NCBI GenBank assembly: GCA_951812925.1
Contig: OX638368.1
Coordinates: forward strand, 19,469,187 to 19,533,186
Source of the DNA: Calliopum simillimum
Lineage: Eukaryota; Arthropoda; Insecta; Diptera; Lauxaniidae
Length of the DNA: 64,000 bases
Direction: 5' to 3'
Positions within the stretch are counted from its first letter, which is position 1. Every line of letters begins with the position of its first letter. The position numbers and the translations under genes are program-made. Under the pieces are notes generated by a model, which saw nothing but the letters and a program-made list of their open reading frames with translations, was not told the origin of the DNA and did no database searches. This document shows, one piece after another, positions 11,025-26,000 of the stretch.

Positions 11025-14000
11025 CTAAAATTAGAGTAAAAGGAAGAAAGCGGGCGTTAAAATATTGCGTGCAGTTTTGAATTAAAAATGCAAAAATCAC
11101 TTACATTTCCAACTGTTGCATTGCATGGTTTTTCATTTTTTCATATCGTTGTTCTTGTAATCGCAGATTTTCCAAGTTTTGTTTCTTTTCCGCTAATAAT
11201 GACTCCTCACTTGCTTTCAACTGCGTTGTCATTTCTTTGCTCTTTTCGTATTTTCTGTAAAAAAGAAAAGAAGGGAAACAATAAATTGTAGAAATCAGAA
11301 TACTATCAAATTTCAGCTCCAACATACACATGTAAATCTGAGAATGTTGTTTCCAACGATGTTAAATGATGATAATTTGAATCGCGATCAATTTTTACTT
11401 CGGCCAATTGTTTTTCATAATTTTGTATGAGTTGCTCTTTTTCTGAAATCAATTCAGCTATTGCTTTCTCGTAGGCTTCAATGACACTACTGCAAAAGTA
11501 AATTCGTTAATATTGGTATAAGATGAAAATTAAATAAATTAATTTACTTCATTTTGACTATAGATTTATCTTTTTCTGTTATTCTTTTTATTAATGCTTC
11601 TTCTCTTTGTTCGGCTTCTTTTAGTTTTTTCTCGATATCTTCAGTTTTAAGGCTGTAAAAAAATATTTATTTAATTAAATAGTATTACAACTAAACAAAC
11701 AAGTTGAGCACTTGGATTTTCAGAAATGGACATGGATGCAGTGTACTATACTTTGGATTAGTACATAATATTCAGTTTAAATTTAAATTTCAGATAAAAG
11801 AATGCTAATATTTGAATGGGTTTATTTGAAAGTGGAATAAGTCCAATTCCGGAAAAATTGAGTTTATGGTAGTTATAGCTAGCTATATATGTCCTCTTTT
11901 TATATTGAAAATTACAGAATCGTTAGACCACGATTTCATCAAAAATTACTCAAAAGAACTTTTCATGAAAAACGTTTTTACAAAAATGATTTTTTTGAAA
12001 GTGGAATAAGTCCATTTTTTCATCTACTACTATGCAGAAGATTTTGCTTTTAAATCAATTTAAAAATATTTGCAAGCGTTATTAAACCGGTGTTAAGTGT
12101 TTACCACTGTAAATTAATAAAATTTTGTTTTGCTGTAAAAATTTTTAGAAGTGTAATAGAAAATAGTTGAGTTTTTGTGGTCTGAATGGACTTATTCCAC
12201 TTTCATTTATAATAAATTTAAAAATTTGTTATACTTTTGTATGACTTATTCCATTTTTACTCACAAAATATTTTGTAAATTAAAGCAAAGGAAAATTTAA
12301 ACTTAGAAAAATTTTACTTTAAAAACTGTTGTTGTTTCTTTTCTTTTTGCTCAAGTAGGGCTCTGAAAATTAGTAACAACAACAACAAAAACAAAAAGTT
12401 CTTGCCGGGCTTACTTTCGGAGACATAACCATCGGAAGATTGAGATATATCTTTTATAAAAATTATTATAAGTTGGGAACCCCTGAAAGGATTTGAATAA
12501 TATTAGTGTCATACAAAAGATATGGTAACTTGCTACAAAATCAACCTAGGAAAAATTTTAATCCGAGTCGTGGTTTTAGAGATATTGCAGATTTTCAGAA
12601 ATTTTGACAATTTTTTTTTTTTTAAACCATTATTTTTCTAAAAACTGTACCATTAATGCATAGTTTTAGTAACATATTATGAAAGCCCAATTTATTTGCT
12701 TTCATTTGACATGAATTTTGTACCTGATTTCCTGCATTATCATGTTTTTTTAAAGGAAAACAAAAAAGTAAGTTATTGGAAAACATCGGAAGAGTCTACA
12801 GGAATCGAAATTAATCGAAAACTATCTAAAAACATCGTAATTGTTGTTTTTATTGCTGTTATTGTTATTTTTGTAGTTGGTATTATTGTTGTTCTTGTAA
12901 TGTTTTCCTAAATTTAATGAAAATTTCTTTGGTTCACTTTTTTGTTTTCCTTTCAAAAAATATGATATTGCAGGAAAACAGGTACAAATTACATGTCAAA
13001 TGAAAGCAAATAAATTGGGCTTTTATAATATGTTACTAAAACTATGCATTAATGATATAGTTTTTAGAAAAATAATGGTTTAAAAAAAAAAAATTGTCAA
13101 AATTTCTGAAAATCTGCAATATCTCTAAAACCACGACTTGGATTAAAATTTTTCCTAGGTTGATTTTGTAGTAAGTTAACATTTCTTTTGTATGACACTA
13201 ATATTATTCAAATCCTTTCAGGGGTTCCCAACTTATAATAATTTTTATAAAAGATATATCTCAATCTTCCGATGGCTATATCTCCGAAAGTAAGTCCGGC
13301 AAGAACTTTTTGTTTTTGTTGTTGTTGTTACTAATTTTCAGAGCCCTACTTGAGCAAAAAGAAAAGAAAAGAAACAACAACAGTTTTTAAAGTAAAATTT
13401 TTCTAAGTTTAAATTTTCCTTTGCTTTAATTTACAAAATATTTTGTGAGTAAAAATAGAATAAGTCATACAAAAGTATAACAAATTTTTAAATTTATTAT
13501 AAATGAAAGTGGAATAAGTCCATTCAGACCACAAAAACTCAACTATTTTCTATTACACTTGTAAAAATTTTTACAGCAAAACAAAATTTGATTAATTTAC
13601 AGTGGTAAACACTTAACACCGGTTTAATAACGCTTGCCAATATTTTTAAATTGAGTCGTACGCAAACCCTTTAATATCTCAATTTATGAAAAAGTGGACT
13701 TATTCCACTTTCAAAAAAACCCATTCATTTATTGTCATTGGTCACGTTCAGAAAATATATGCATATATTTTTAAGAGAGTTAGGCCCGGACTCACAGTCA
13801 TTAGTTAACTAAAATAGTGACAAGAGTTTAACTGATGTCTCATATTCATAGTGCTTTGGTTAACTAAAACAATGGACAAGAGAAAAATATGGCAGCACGG
13901 CAAAATTTGCAGATTTTGTGAAAATATATGTTTTTTGCTTATGGCTGGGAATACAAAATAAAAACGATAATTTAAGTAATGAAGAAGTGAATTTCCTGAT

Positions 14001-17000
14001 CAAATTAGTGGAAGAGCACAAAAATATAATAGAGTGCAAGATGTGAAAGAGTAGTTTTGGAAAAAAGGCATGCGATTTCTAAAAGATTTCTAAAAACTTG
14101 TTGCCGAAGATCAAATCAATATCTGCATCGCTTTCGAAATCAGGCCCAAAAGTTTGTGTTTGAAAACATGTTTAGAATTTTCACAAAACTTATGTGGATT
14201 CTATTTCATCTGTATAAGCTGTTGGTTGACTAATGGTTAACCAATAAATTTTGGGCGTTTAACTAATGATTGAAAATAAAATGTTGGTTAAACCCTTGTC
14301 ATTAGTTAATGACTAATGACTGTATCCGGGCCTTGATGGTATAAGGAAACAAGTATATATGCTTAAAATAAATATATAACATAACTAGTAAGGGTGTAAC
14401 TTTTGGCCTGGCCAAAAAATAAATACTCTACTTTTGCTTATATGGGAGGTGCAACACCCCCTTGTCCGATTTCACCCAATTTTTGCTGAGAGCTTTCATT
14501 TATAATCTTTAGTGTCTAAGTCAAATTTGGTTTGAATATCTCAAAAAACGCTTTCAGTATAGCGTTTTGAAGCTTTTGCTTATATGGGAGGTGCCACGCC
14601 CTTTTGTTCGAATTCACTCAGTAATTCGTAGTACTTGTGTGTATTGTAGTTGCATTGTCGTGAAAAATACTCTTAAAACTTCATTTTGAATATATTTTTT
14701 GTATGGGCGGTAGGCGTGTCCGTTGACCGATTTTGCTCATTTTCAATCCCCCGAGCTATCTTTGACGATGAACTCAGTGTACCAAATTTCATTGAATTAT
14801 CTTGCTCAGTTTTCCCAAAAAGTGTATTTCAACACACAGCCAGCCAGACAGACGGACATGGCTATATCGACTCAGGAGGTGACGCTGATCAAGAATATAT
14901 ATACTTTTCTATATCTGCCACGCCTCCTTCTCTGCGTTACAAACGGAAGGACAAAGTGAATATACCCTGGGTGTAGGGTATAAAAAGCAAATGAATAATA
15001 ACAAAGAATTAAGTAATAAGAATTAAAAGAGAAGAAGGAATTACTAAGTTTCAGTTAGATTTCCATCTTAAAATAATAGATTTCTTTAAGCTCGCGTATG
15101 GCTCGGCAGACTTGAACATTGATATTGTTTCTGTCAAAAAGATAACATACTTATTAACACTGTGCTTTATGAACTGCAGCAAATATAAATTGTTACAGTG
15201 CTTCTCAAACTGTAAAACCACGGTGCTTCCTAAACTGTGGAGAGGACGAGTTAATTCAGCCCTCCTCAAACTGCATTGACACAGTGATTGTCAAACTGTG
15301 TCAAAAATTATTGGTGGCACGATGATTTTGATTTGAATGAAGAGCGTGTACAGAAGTTGGCAATATAATGTACCAAGTTTAATAATGATAGTTGCTATGG
15401 GTGCAGAGATAAGCACTGGTATGGGGGTAACACATTCCTGGTGCAATCCCTTCCATTTTGTGTACTGTCTTTGGTGGATACAATAGCTGCCTTTTTGCGA
15501 CAGTTTATCCGTGTTTGTACTAAGCTCACTTACTTATCTGTGTAAAACTAAGCACATTTGCTGTTTCTCAGAATGTGCTTACACAAGCACAGATAAACTG
15601 TCGTCAAGAATATAGCTATATGCATCCATGAAAAGAGTTTTATTACGATAGCTGCTATAGGTAGGGAAATACATATAGCATATTTAGGGTTTTTTTGCTG
15701 GATAAACACTTAATTCATATTTCGTGTTTTATAACTGCTATAGGTGCAGTATTATTGAATGTTTAGTTTTTTTTTGGATGGGGGTACGACGCCTCTGATA
15801 CCTGCCAAGGTGTGAAGATATAGCTTTTTGAGTGTTTTTCTTTGATACAATTTTTATATGTGCGGTGCAATGCCCCATATTCTTATCCCCCTTTTTTACA
15901 TTACTAACCTGGCCGAAGGTTAGGGGCAGATATGGTGACAATATGGCGTGATGAGATGACAAAAAAACACTAATTATTTTGTGGTTTTTTGTATGAGGGG
16001 TACAGCAACCCCTTATCTTATTCTCTTCATATTCATTCAAAACCAATCGGAGCATTAAAAAACATATTTTGTGAATATGGTTTCAATACGTTAATTGGTT
16101 CAGAAGGAAAACGATGACAAACATACGCATCATAGTAGGATTCAGAATCCATTACTTTGAACTCTTTAAGTGAACTAGACATATTTACTTCCGAACTTTG
16201 TTTTTGAAATTATTTTAGAGCAGATATTTAAACCAGGTGACACAACCGATCCCCGTCTATTGGTAAACAACCAGGATGATTGGTATAGGGGAAAGAAAAG
16301 AAGTTGGGTATTATCCACAAGAATGTCCTTTACCTTCATAACTTGTTTTAAGTAATTATTTGATATTTCTATAACTGGCTACTTGGTGGCATCAGTTGTG
16401 TTTTTAATTTTTTGGTAGAATGGATGAAACATTTGATTTCTATCTTTCTTTCCTTGATTCAATATTGATTCACGCAAGACATTTGCGACCATACAAACAT
16501 CAATAGAAAGTTTGAAATAATATTTTGGTAACAATGAAGCATCAATGCTATAGATAAGCTTCCTTAGAAATTTATCGACGAAACGTGAATGTGTCATAGA
16601 CGCCTAAGCGCTTATTCATATAATCAATATGACTTGTCATCGTGGGAAAACATTTTTAAATTACAATAAATGTAATCCAGTTACGTTATAGTAATCCTCA
16701 ACTGCCTAGTTCTATTTTTTAACAAAATGCAATTTTAACTTACACTTCATTTTTAATTTTCTTCTCAAGATCGTCCATATTAAATTTGCTTTGTTTTTCA
16801 TCCAATTGTGTGCTGAAAAAAAAGTTATAATTATTTCGCAAGTTCATTTAGTATGTTGGGTTTTCATGGTGATAGAAAATCTCTCCTTGAATTATTTTAG
16901 TTTCTTAAAGTTTAATAAAAAATGTATGTATTTATTTATTTTAAATATTTAGCAAAGTTAATTTGCTAAATATGTTAAGAGGAGTTGGGCAGCTAGGCCA

Positions 17001-20000
17001 ATGGCTCTCATTATGTTTAACTTAAGATGAGTATTATTTAGTCAAGTCGACTGAACTTTTTATGTAATTTTACTTTAATCAAATATTCAGCTACTACGGC
17101 AAACAGAGAGAAATATTTCATATCTTCAACATTATGAAAAATGAACTTACTTTGAGTTTTCAATTGTTTTGTTGCAATCGTTTTCAATTTGAATATCTTT
17201 AATTACGTCGACACTCATTCTGGCATTATTCTAAAAAAATAAATGATAAAGATTTGTTTTACTTTCACAATAAATGCTCTGCGTACATACTTTAAGCTCC
17301 GGCTGTGTTTCGAAAAATTCCTCAGCTGCTTCTTCGTTTAATTTGGCACTTTCTGCAGATTTATTTATTTCTTTTCTGCCCCTTTCCTTATGACAACAAT
17401 CAATGCTAGCAGTTTGATTTTCAACTGTTGGTTCTTCTTCGTTTTCTTCAATAGCAGAATTTACACAAGTTGAGTTCTTGGCCAAAATTTTCTGTAATAG
17501 AAGTTCCTGCTTTTCTGGTTGGCTAAGTTGTATGGGTTTACCCACCAACGGATCAAATTTCAGTAAAAGTGAGCTACGATGATCATTAGTTTGGACTGTG
17601 TTATTGCCTTTCGTATAAAGATAATCAATATCGGATGCGTTAAAAAATACTGAAAAATACATTTTGAAAGACACGCAATTATTAGTATTTATTTACAAGT
17701 GTTAAAAATGTTAATAAATAAGCAATTCAGCTAAAATTGTTAGTTCATTGCTTAGCAAAATTTACAACAAATTAGCAGAAAACACTTTGTGAGTTTTTTT
17801 ATTTTATGAATTAAATTGGGCAGTTATCGAAAACTTATCCTTTTATAATGCAGAAAATGTTAAAGCATGTCTACTTTCCAAATTCCATCAACCTTTTCTC
17901 TATTATTATCCTACATTAACAAATAAACACTCATTCATTAGATCTTTACGCTCATTGAGATATTGTTGTTCTTATGATTGTAAGTTATTTAAAGGAGATA
18001 GACCATTTCAGATTCCCTACACAACATGTGGAGGCACTCGCGTTAGTAGCTCAAAATGCTCACATATTCTTTACTTGCTGTCCTTTAGAATTTGATCTGT
18101 GTCGTATATTAAACGTTAAATTCATTCTCATTGAGTGACATTATGCGATAATTTACTCTTAGGCAGCATCATTAATATTTTTTATGATGATGATTGACAA
18201 CAACGAACAACATTAATTTCAAATCGCATTGCTGCTCTGTTAGAACCCTGCAGGACCACGGACTATTCAAAAACTAGTTTGTAAACTAGGCCTTGGGGGC
18301 GACAGACTAGTCCAAATTCTGGTTCCATCGCATATAAAGTTCTGTTTACGTTTTGTATTGTCATTGGATGTTACCAATTTTCTCCTTATGCATTACATTC
18401 GGACCAGGAAAAGGTCAATTGTCTCCTTATGCTTTACATTTGGTCCAGAAAAGGCCAATTATTTTTTTTTTTATAAATTTCAAATTTTACATAAAAACGT
18501 CAAAACTTTTTATGGACAAACTAGCTGGCCCGGAAGCGACTTTGTTCGCCCGTTCCCGGTGACCTTTACATATGCTCTAAGTCCCATCTATCTCCGTCAT
18601 CCTTCTCTTCCAACCCTTCAGGTTTTCAAGGTGAATAAAATATATATTTATGTACCAACTTTTATAATGATAGCTACTATAGTCGTAGAAATATAGCATT
18701 TTGAGTATTTTTACTGTACGGGGGGTGCAAATCCCTTTCGTTTAATCTTTCTTAAGCTTTGTATGCTGAATAGTAGACGCAATAAACATCCATGTGCCAA
18801 GTTTCATAATGATAGCTGATATAAGAACACTGATATAGCATTTTGGGTGTTTTTTTTTCATATGAGGGGTGCAATCCCCATCAAATTTTGCATGGTGAAT
18901 GGTACATTAGGCATGCGCTTATTTTACGCTTTTCTGATTTTCGTTGATGCCGCCCCCTGAAATCCTTCTAATGGTCATAAAAACAAATACTATGAAGTTT
19001 CACGGTGATCGGATAACGATAACCCGGCCCTCAAGAGAGGTCAAGGTGAGATTTCAGTCAAAAAATAATGAAAATTTTTTTTAAACTTAATTAAATAAGT
19101 CAAAGCATAATTTTATCTTATAGCAAATTGAAATACCTTTCCAACAAGCTACAATTGTTTAAAATCGGGTTATAAATACGAATTCTATGAATTTTTCTAT
19201 TACGGCATTAGCAAAATTGCCGCAAAATACCATATGTAGTAGTAGTATACTATGCAGTAGTAGTATACTATGCAGTAGTAGTATACTACTACTACATACA
19301 GGGGGCGGCATCAACGAAAATCAAAAAATCGTAAAATAAGCGCATGCCTAATGGTACATACATTATGCATAAGTTCAGAAACTTTCATAATCATAGCTTG
19401 TAAATATATATAACTGTAGAGATAAAGCATTTTTTGTATTTTTTTAGTATGGGGAGTGCAACCCCCATTCGCCTCAGTGGAATCTCATCCCCTTAAGAAC
19501 CTTCTTTAGACCACGACAAACAATTTAAAAAAAAAATTATGTAAATCGGCCGTGTAGTTTTTGCGTTCATAAGCTACATACGGACACCATTTCATTTTTA
19601 TATATCTGTGGCAACAAACCAGAGTAGCTTAAGAATCTTTGATAACATTGCAAAGCAGCATGAGTTCTATGCTTATGAAACGAATATAAACTGTTTTGCC
19701 TTCTGATCAAAGACCGACTTAAGCTACTCTGGTTTGTTGCCGCAGATATATAGATGTGCTAAAGACTTTGTTATATATTTCTGAGCATTGTGTTCCGGGT
19801 TCGAATCTCAGTGCGGATGAAATTTTTTTTATTATTTAATACATCGGCTTCGTTAGACACATGTTTCATTTTCCGCTACTAGGGCTCTTCACACAAATTT
19901 TGTACAAATTAATGGAAAATTAAATATTGGAATTGAAAATCACCGAGTGGAGGATTTGAACCCAGGTCACGCAGTGTAAGTCATTAGACCGATACACTAT

Positions 20001-23000
20001 CATTTGCTCTTCATCATACTGGACGAACTGCCAAACGCTACATAAGTAGGTAGAGTAACGTTATAATTTCACTGACACAATTGGACCACTTTTGTTACTA
20101 ATAACGTATTATGCAAAACAATAGGACCATTTTTGATACAAATGACCGACTTTGCTTAGGTTTGGATCGTTTTTGTTACCATTGACAATTTAAGTGAGTT
20201 TATTCTAGTTTTAGGTGTAGTCCGTTTCGGTCTAGTTACAAAATAACTGGACCAAAGATAGGACTATTGAGACAATCGCCTCGCCGGTCCTACAGGGAAA
20301 ATATCTATGTATTTGTAACTATCTACATTCGTAGCATGCACTCCCAGCCCCCCTTTACAAATTTGCAGTTAGCAGAGTTTTATTTATGGGTGGCGCACCC
20401 TTGAAATTTTGCAATTACCTTCCAAAAAGACGCATGAGTAAAGTTTCTTTCGTGATTTTGAACAGAGCTTGCCGGACTCTCTCCTCTTAAAAAAAACCCA
20501 TCACCTCCTTGCCATCTAGGGGCCTGCATAAGTTATTTTGAAGTGTAGTATAGTGAACTTTATTTTACTCGCACATTTTCAGTGTAAATGTAATTTATTT
20601 GATCCCAAAAATTCAAGAATCAAATCTTCGTTGTATTTTGACAAGTACATTGAAGCGTTTTATCAGCATCAAAAAAAAAAAAAAAAAAAAAATTCTAACG
20701 AATACTTTAGTGTACTGTATTTTATACAAACAAATACTCCAGGTTAGTGTAGAACGTGCGAGTAAAAAAACTACAATAATAGCTTAAATACAATTGGAGC
20801 GTACGACGAATTTCGCCCGACGAATATTCGCTGTTAAAATTAAAACACACAAGAGTATATGAAGTTGAACACAACCGCACCGAACGACGAAATTCGCCCC
20901 ACGAATATTCGTTGCAATAAAACTAGTTTTAATTTTCCCGCCGGCGGCAACGATTTTTGGAAATGTCAAACCGGAAAAATACATTTTTAATATAAAATTT
21001 TTAGATTTCTTAGAAAAAATTTCAAGAATATGAGATTTTATTTAATATTTATTTATTAAAATTGTCATCAGAGAACATAAGCAACAATTTAAAATAAAAA
21101 CAATTATTGCCGTCGTCACTCTGATTGTGTTTAACAGAGCGAACTTCGTCGACGAATTTTTTTTGACAGCGAATATTTGTCGGGCGAAATTCGTCGTACG
21201 CTCTAATTGTGTTTAAGCTATAAATGTGATATGATAAATGATTATGATATAGTAACACTTGCAAGTTCCAAAGCATTCATAACCTATGATTGTAATAGCT
21301 TTCATACATTTTAGCGAGAGAGATGAGAGAATAAACAAAAATGAGGCAAAAAGAAGAGAGCAAAAAACTACTTTTGTCATTAAATTATCATTTTGTAGTG
21401 TACACTACAACTGCAGTATATGCACTGAACTGAAGGAAATCAAACAAGACAGGTCGGTCAGTGCAGTTTTTTTTTCTTTCATATCCAAGTACTTTCAAGA
21501 CATTTGCAGACGACACTGAACTGAAGTATTTGGTAAATAAAAAGCGGGTGCAAGACATAACGTATCTTGAAACGAAATACCTTGAAACTCCAACAAGACG
21601 TCTTATGCAGACCCCTTTTGCCAGTTACATACTTGGTAATATTCTCATTTCTTCATACATCCATATTTATATGTATTCTCCTGTAACTCCTAGGCTAAAA
21701 TGAGACGTCTCTCTCGAATGCGATATTTTGCAATAGCTTTTATCTCTCTACACTACTTAAGATTCTTGTATTTCCATCTCCATTACTGCCTTGTAAATAC
21801 TCAAGGGCTTAGCGGCAAACTTCACTGTGTGGTTTTCGGAGAGCATTCTTGAACTTATACTGTCTTTCACCTAACATGGTTTGTATATTTCATCTTGAAA
21901 CTATTCCAACATCGGAAGGATATTGATATGCCCCTAATATCATTTGTTACAGTATTTCCGTGGCTTAGCATTAGGTGTTCTATGGAAAGCATTTCAGCTC
22001 GGGTGAATGAGCTCAAGATTAACGCATACAATGCCATAGATGGATTCGCTGGCATTCTAAACATCAAAGTCGATAAGCGTTATATATCCACTTGATGTTA
22101 AAAGCAATTTATTCTTTTAGCTCTCGTAGTGTACCGCTCAAAATAATTGTTTTACACAAAAATTGATTTTGCCACTCAATTCATATTTTTCACTGTTCAT
22201 TAAATCGTTTTGCCACCCATTTAAACAGCTTATTTTTTAAATAGACAGTACAAAGACTTAACTATTCCTGTACCTTCCGAATACTACAAGACATAAGGAT
22301 TATTTTAAAAAGAAAATTCAAAATAAAGGAAATGTTCAGTGAATGTTTATGTGCAGTAAAAAACGGAAGGAAAACAAACAAAATAATGTACTATACATAG
22401 ATATGCACGCTACTGAGCGAGTGAGTGAGCGCATAAAGTTGAAATAACAATGACTAACACATGGGCATAATACATAAAATATTAAAGAATGCAAAAGCCA
22501 ATTGATTTGTTGCAGAATAGTAATGCTGGTTAGAATCATCACTAGGAAAGGCCAACCAACAATGGGGCTATACAGATTTTCTTTCTTTTTTCACAACAGA
22601 ATAGTTTTAACGTGTGCAAAAACAGAAAAGAAAAAAAAAACAAACACTGCATCGAAATTTCTTTTCTTCATTGCAGGTTGGTTAGTTGGTAGGTAGGCGG
22701 TATGATGAAGGTAAACTGGAATTTCGAATTGTAAGTGACTCATTTATGCAATCAAATTTCGTCAAAGTTTAAGAGTTTTCCTTGTAATATTTTTGTTTCT
22801 CCAAAATTATAATCATTTCCGATTCACACACACAAAAATGATTTAATGATTTTTTTCTTTTTCTCTCACTGCGACGACGACGACTTCGCCCACCGAGTTG
22901 CTGGTGGAGCAAGGAAAATTATCATAACGCAGCTACATATCACACAGCTGCTGTATGCTTTTCTTAAAAATTTGCCCCGTATGCACTTTTCCACACATTT

Positions 23001-26000
23001 CAGATTTAGTTAATTTAATAAATTAATGTATGAAATACACAAATAAATTAAGAAAATGTAAGAGAATTACTTTTTTGTTCAACCGATTTCCAATGGAAAA
23101 ATTCTTGCACTAAGAAAAAACGAAGAAACGCCAAGATCGCAAACGAAAACGACCAACTTTTCTCCACAACTATGCACAGCGTATAAAACTGGAGTCTGAC
23201 GTATTCATGTTATGCGTAGCAGCACAGTATGGTGTGGAAAAATAAAACTAGCTATCGACAACGAATGACGACGACGACGATGGGAGGTTGGGGATAGAAA
23301 TTCACATAGAGCGTGAGTGAGTGCGAGAGAGAGAGAGAGAGAGAGAGCGAAAAAGAGAAAATGTGAGCGAAGTGAACGTCATGTTAAAATGACAGCTCGG
23401 TTCATTGCGATTCATATAAGAATTTACAAAACAAAACAGTGGTGTAGAAGACAAGAGGTTGTGGTAATGGTGTGGTTGAACTTTCTATGTTGTTAATATA
23501 GAAATTATGAATTTGCCAAAAAAATACGAGGGATGGAGTGAAAGACTATCTTTGGCCTTGCAAAAAGTTAAATATGCTATAACGTGTTAAGAGTACAACA
23601 CTTGGAATAAGTTGAAAATTCAATCAGGCATGTTCTGAAATCCGATTCACTTCGGAATCGGAATGAAAGCAATCTTCAAGAGCTCCGTATTTCGATAATT
23701 AACATCAAATCGGATTTATGTTTCTGTAAATCGAAAAGAACCATTAGCTTATTTTATTTGTACAAATCCGATTCCATTTTATTTGTCGCAATGCAGAGCT
23801 CTTGAAAATTGCTTTATTCCGATGCCGAAGTGAATCGGATTTTAGAACATGCCTGAATATATCGTTTTGAAATTTTGTCCATAAATTATCGTTATCACTT
23901 TTTCAAAGTACGAAAATTGTAGTTAAGGAGCTGGTGGCAGAAAAATCGGCAGAAGATGGTGATTGTCAAGATTGGAGTAAATCAATCAATATAATCCACG
24001 TCTGCCAAAAATTTGTTGCTGATTTTTAAAATGACGGCTCTTTAAAATTGTAAAAACAAAAATTCCTATGGTATATCAAAATATAGTGTCTGCAATCTAT
24101 TTTAAAAAAATTGGGTATAAGTGTAAGCGACAGACGCTAAAAAATTATGTGATTTCTTAGTCCGACTACGTTTTTTGTGAAGATAACATAATAAGGACTA
24201 ATTAAACCCATATTTGCCGTTCCGATATTGCTGCAAAAATAACTGCGATTTTGTAAAAAAAAAACAACACTATAATACATATTAAGTCATTTCATCGTGT
24301 AGCATATTAGTTCTCTCGAATGCCCTAAGCATAAAAATATGGAGACTAACGCTTTGCGTTCTGGGGCTGAATCGCCGCAACAGTGAACGTACAATTCGTG
24401 CCATAAAATCATATATTTAGTAATGCGAAATACATGTGAAACGCATGATTTTATGTCACGAGTTTTACGTTCACGGATGCGTCGATTCGACCCCTGATTT
24501 TTTAAAGACAGATGCTTTTTAGTATATGGAAATGCGAGCTAGACTAAGTTTGAATTCGGATAACTTGTTAAACTATTAGTCGCATGAAAAAAAAAATTCT
24601 TAATCGTTTTGTAGTAAAAATTTTACAATTACATACATGGTTTTTGAGATATACTAAACTAAAAGAACAAACAACACGATTTTTGAAGTTAGGATATCTC
24701 AAAAACGATGCATGATAGAAGCATTCTGAGACCGGATTCAGCATTGCTAAACACATCGAATATGATTAGTTTTGTTTTGATATGTGTTTTTTTTCAAAAA
24801 TTTAATTTTTCAAGCTTTTTTGAGGGCGGGGCACCTATTCACAACTTTTAAAAATGTTGAATTTTGTTACTAAAATCATAAGGTATACATAAATAAATTT
24901 CTGTTTGTTTTTTGAAATACAGAATTCGAACTGCCATAACTTCATAACATTTTTCTGCGTTCTCTTCAGAATTTATTCTATATCCAATAGTGTCAAAAAC
25001 TCAAATTTGACCCAGTTCGGGCATTGTAATGCACTTTTCCCTATGTTTCTAATTCTTAAAGTAGACGTTAAAAAAAATGTCCGTTTCTCGTGGTTTTTCT
25101 CCAGCACGTCACATTTTTTTTTAATTGATTTTTGAAGTTTTTTTATCCACTGTACATGAAAAAACCAAAAATACCGCATTCTTGTGTTAAATCGATGAAT
25201 TTAACTATATGATCCTTACATCTGAGGTGTATTATGTGTCCAGCAAACTTATGCAGGATATTGCGGGGAATATTTTTGTAGAAAATTTTAACCCTGTTTG
25301 ACCCCAACATGTGTGTAGTTTATGCCCTTTTCTTAAAAAGGTATAAAAATGACACCCAAAACAGGGAAATATTGAGTCAGTATGTACTATAGAAATGTTC
25401 GACATAAAATTACACTACTAGTTTCTAAACGCGTAAAGGTCGAAATTTGAGCCCGAAACCAAAAAAATCGTTAAAATCAATTAGGACTTTTCACATTGCA
25501 TATTAATTACATCCCTGACGCGCTTACCTTAAGTTTTAAGAATTTTTTGTTTTTGGTAACTCTAAGTGAAATTTTTTGTAGGATATTTTTCCAAAATTTG
25601 TTAACCCATTGTGGCTCAGTTTTAGAAAAATGGGTCAAAAAGACACATAAAAACAGGATATAATAGGTTAATGTATTCTAGGAAAATTATCCTTGTGTGA
25701 TTTCGTTATGATCTTGTGAGATCGAGTTTTGTCCAAAATGTAGTTTTAGAGTTTTACAGAGGGGTGAAATTTGGAAAATATTTATTGTTAGAACTGCTTA
25801 CTGATTTTAACGATTTTTTTGCTTTCGGGATAAAATTTTGCTTTTTTAGTGTTCAGTAACTAGTAGTGACATTGTATAGCAAATATTTCTGTAGTACATA
25901 CTGACTCAGCATTCCCCTGATTTAGTTGTCATTTTTGTACTTTTTTAAGAAAAGAGCAAAAATTACCCAAATGTGGGGGTTGTACAGGGTTAAAATTTCC

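Larger units (their letters stand above)
18246..20297. mobile_element. Possible composite DNA element with CCCTG(C/T)AGGACC ends
   Basis: Ends CCCTGCAGGACCACGG and CCGGTCCTACAGGG are inverted with one mismatch in 12. A related end (CTGCAGGCAAACGGACTAGT on the minus strand) occurs at about 57735-57795. The interior holds family B repeats and smaller palindromes. No transposase; could be chance pairing of two separate termini. Confidence 0.3.

Noticed and set aside
20664..20692. Poly-A run and similar A/T runs (for example 42512-42540) as LINE tails
   Set aside because: No adjoining LINE sequence and no target duplication; simple homopolymers are common in this DNA.
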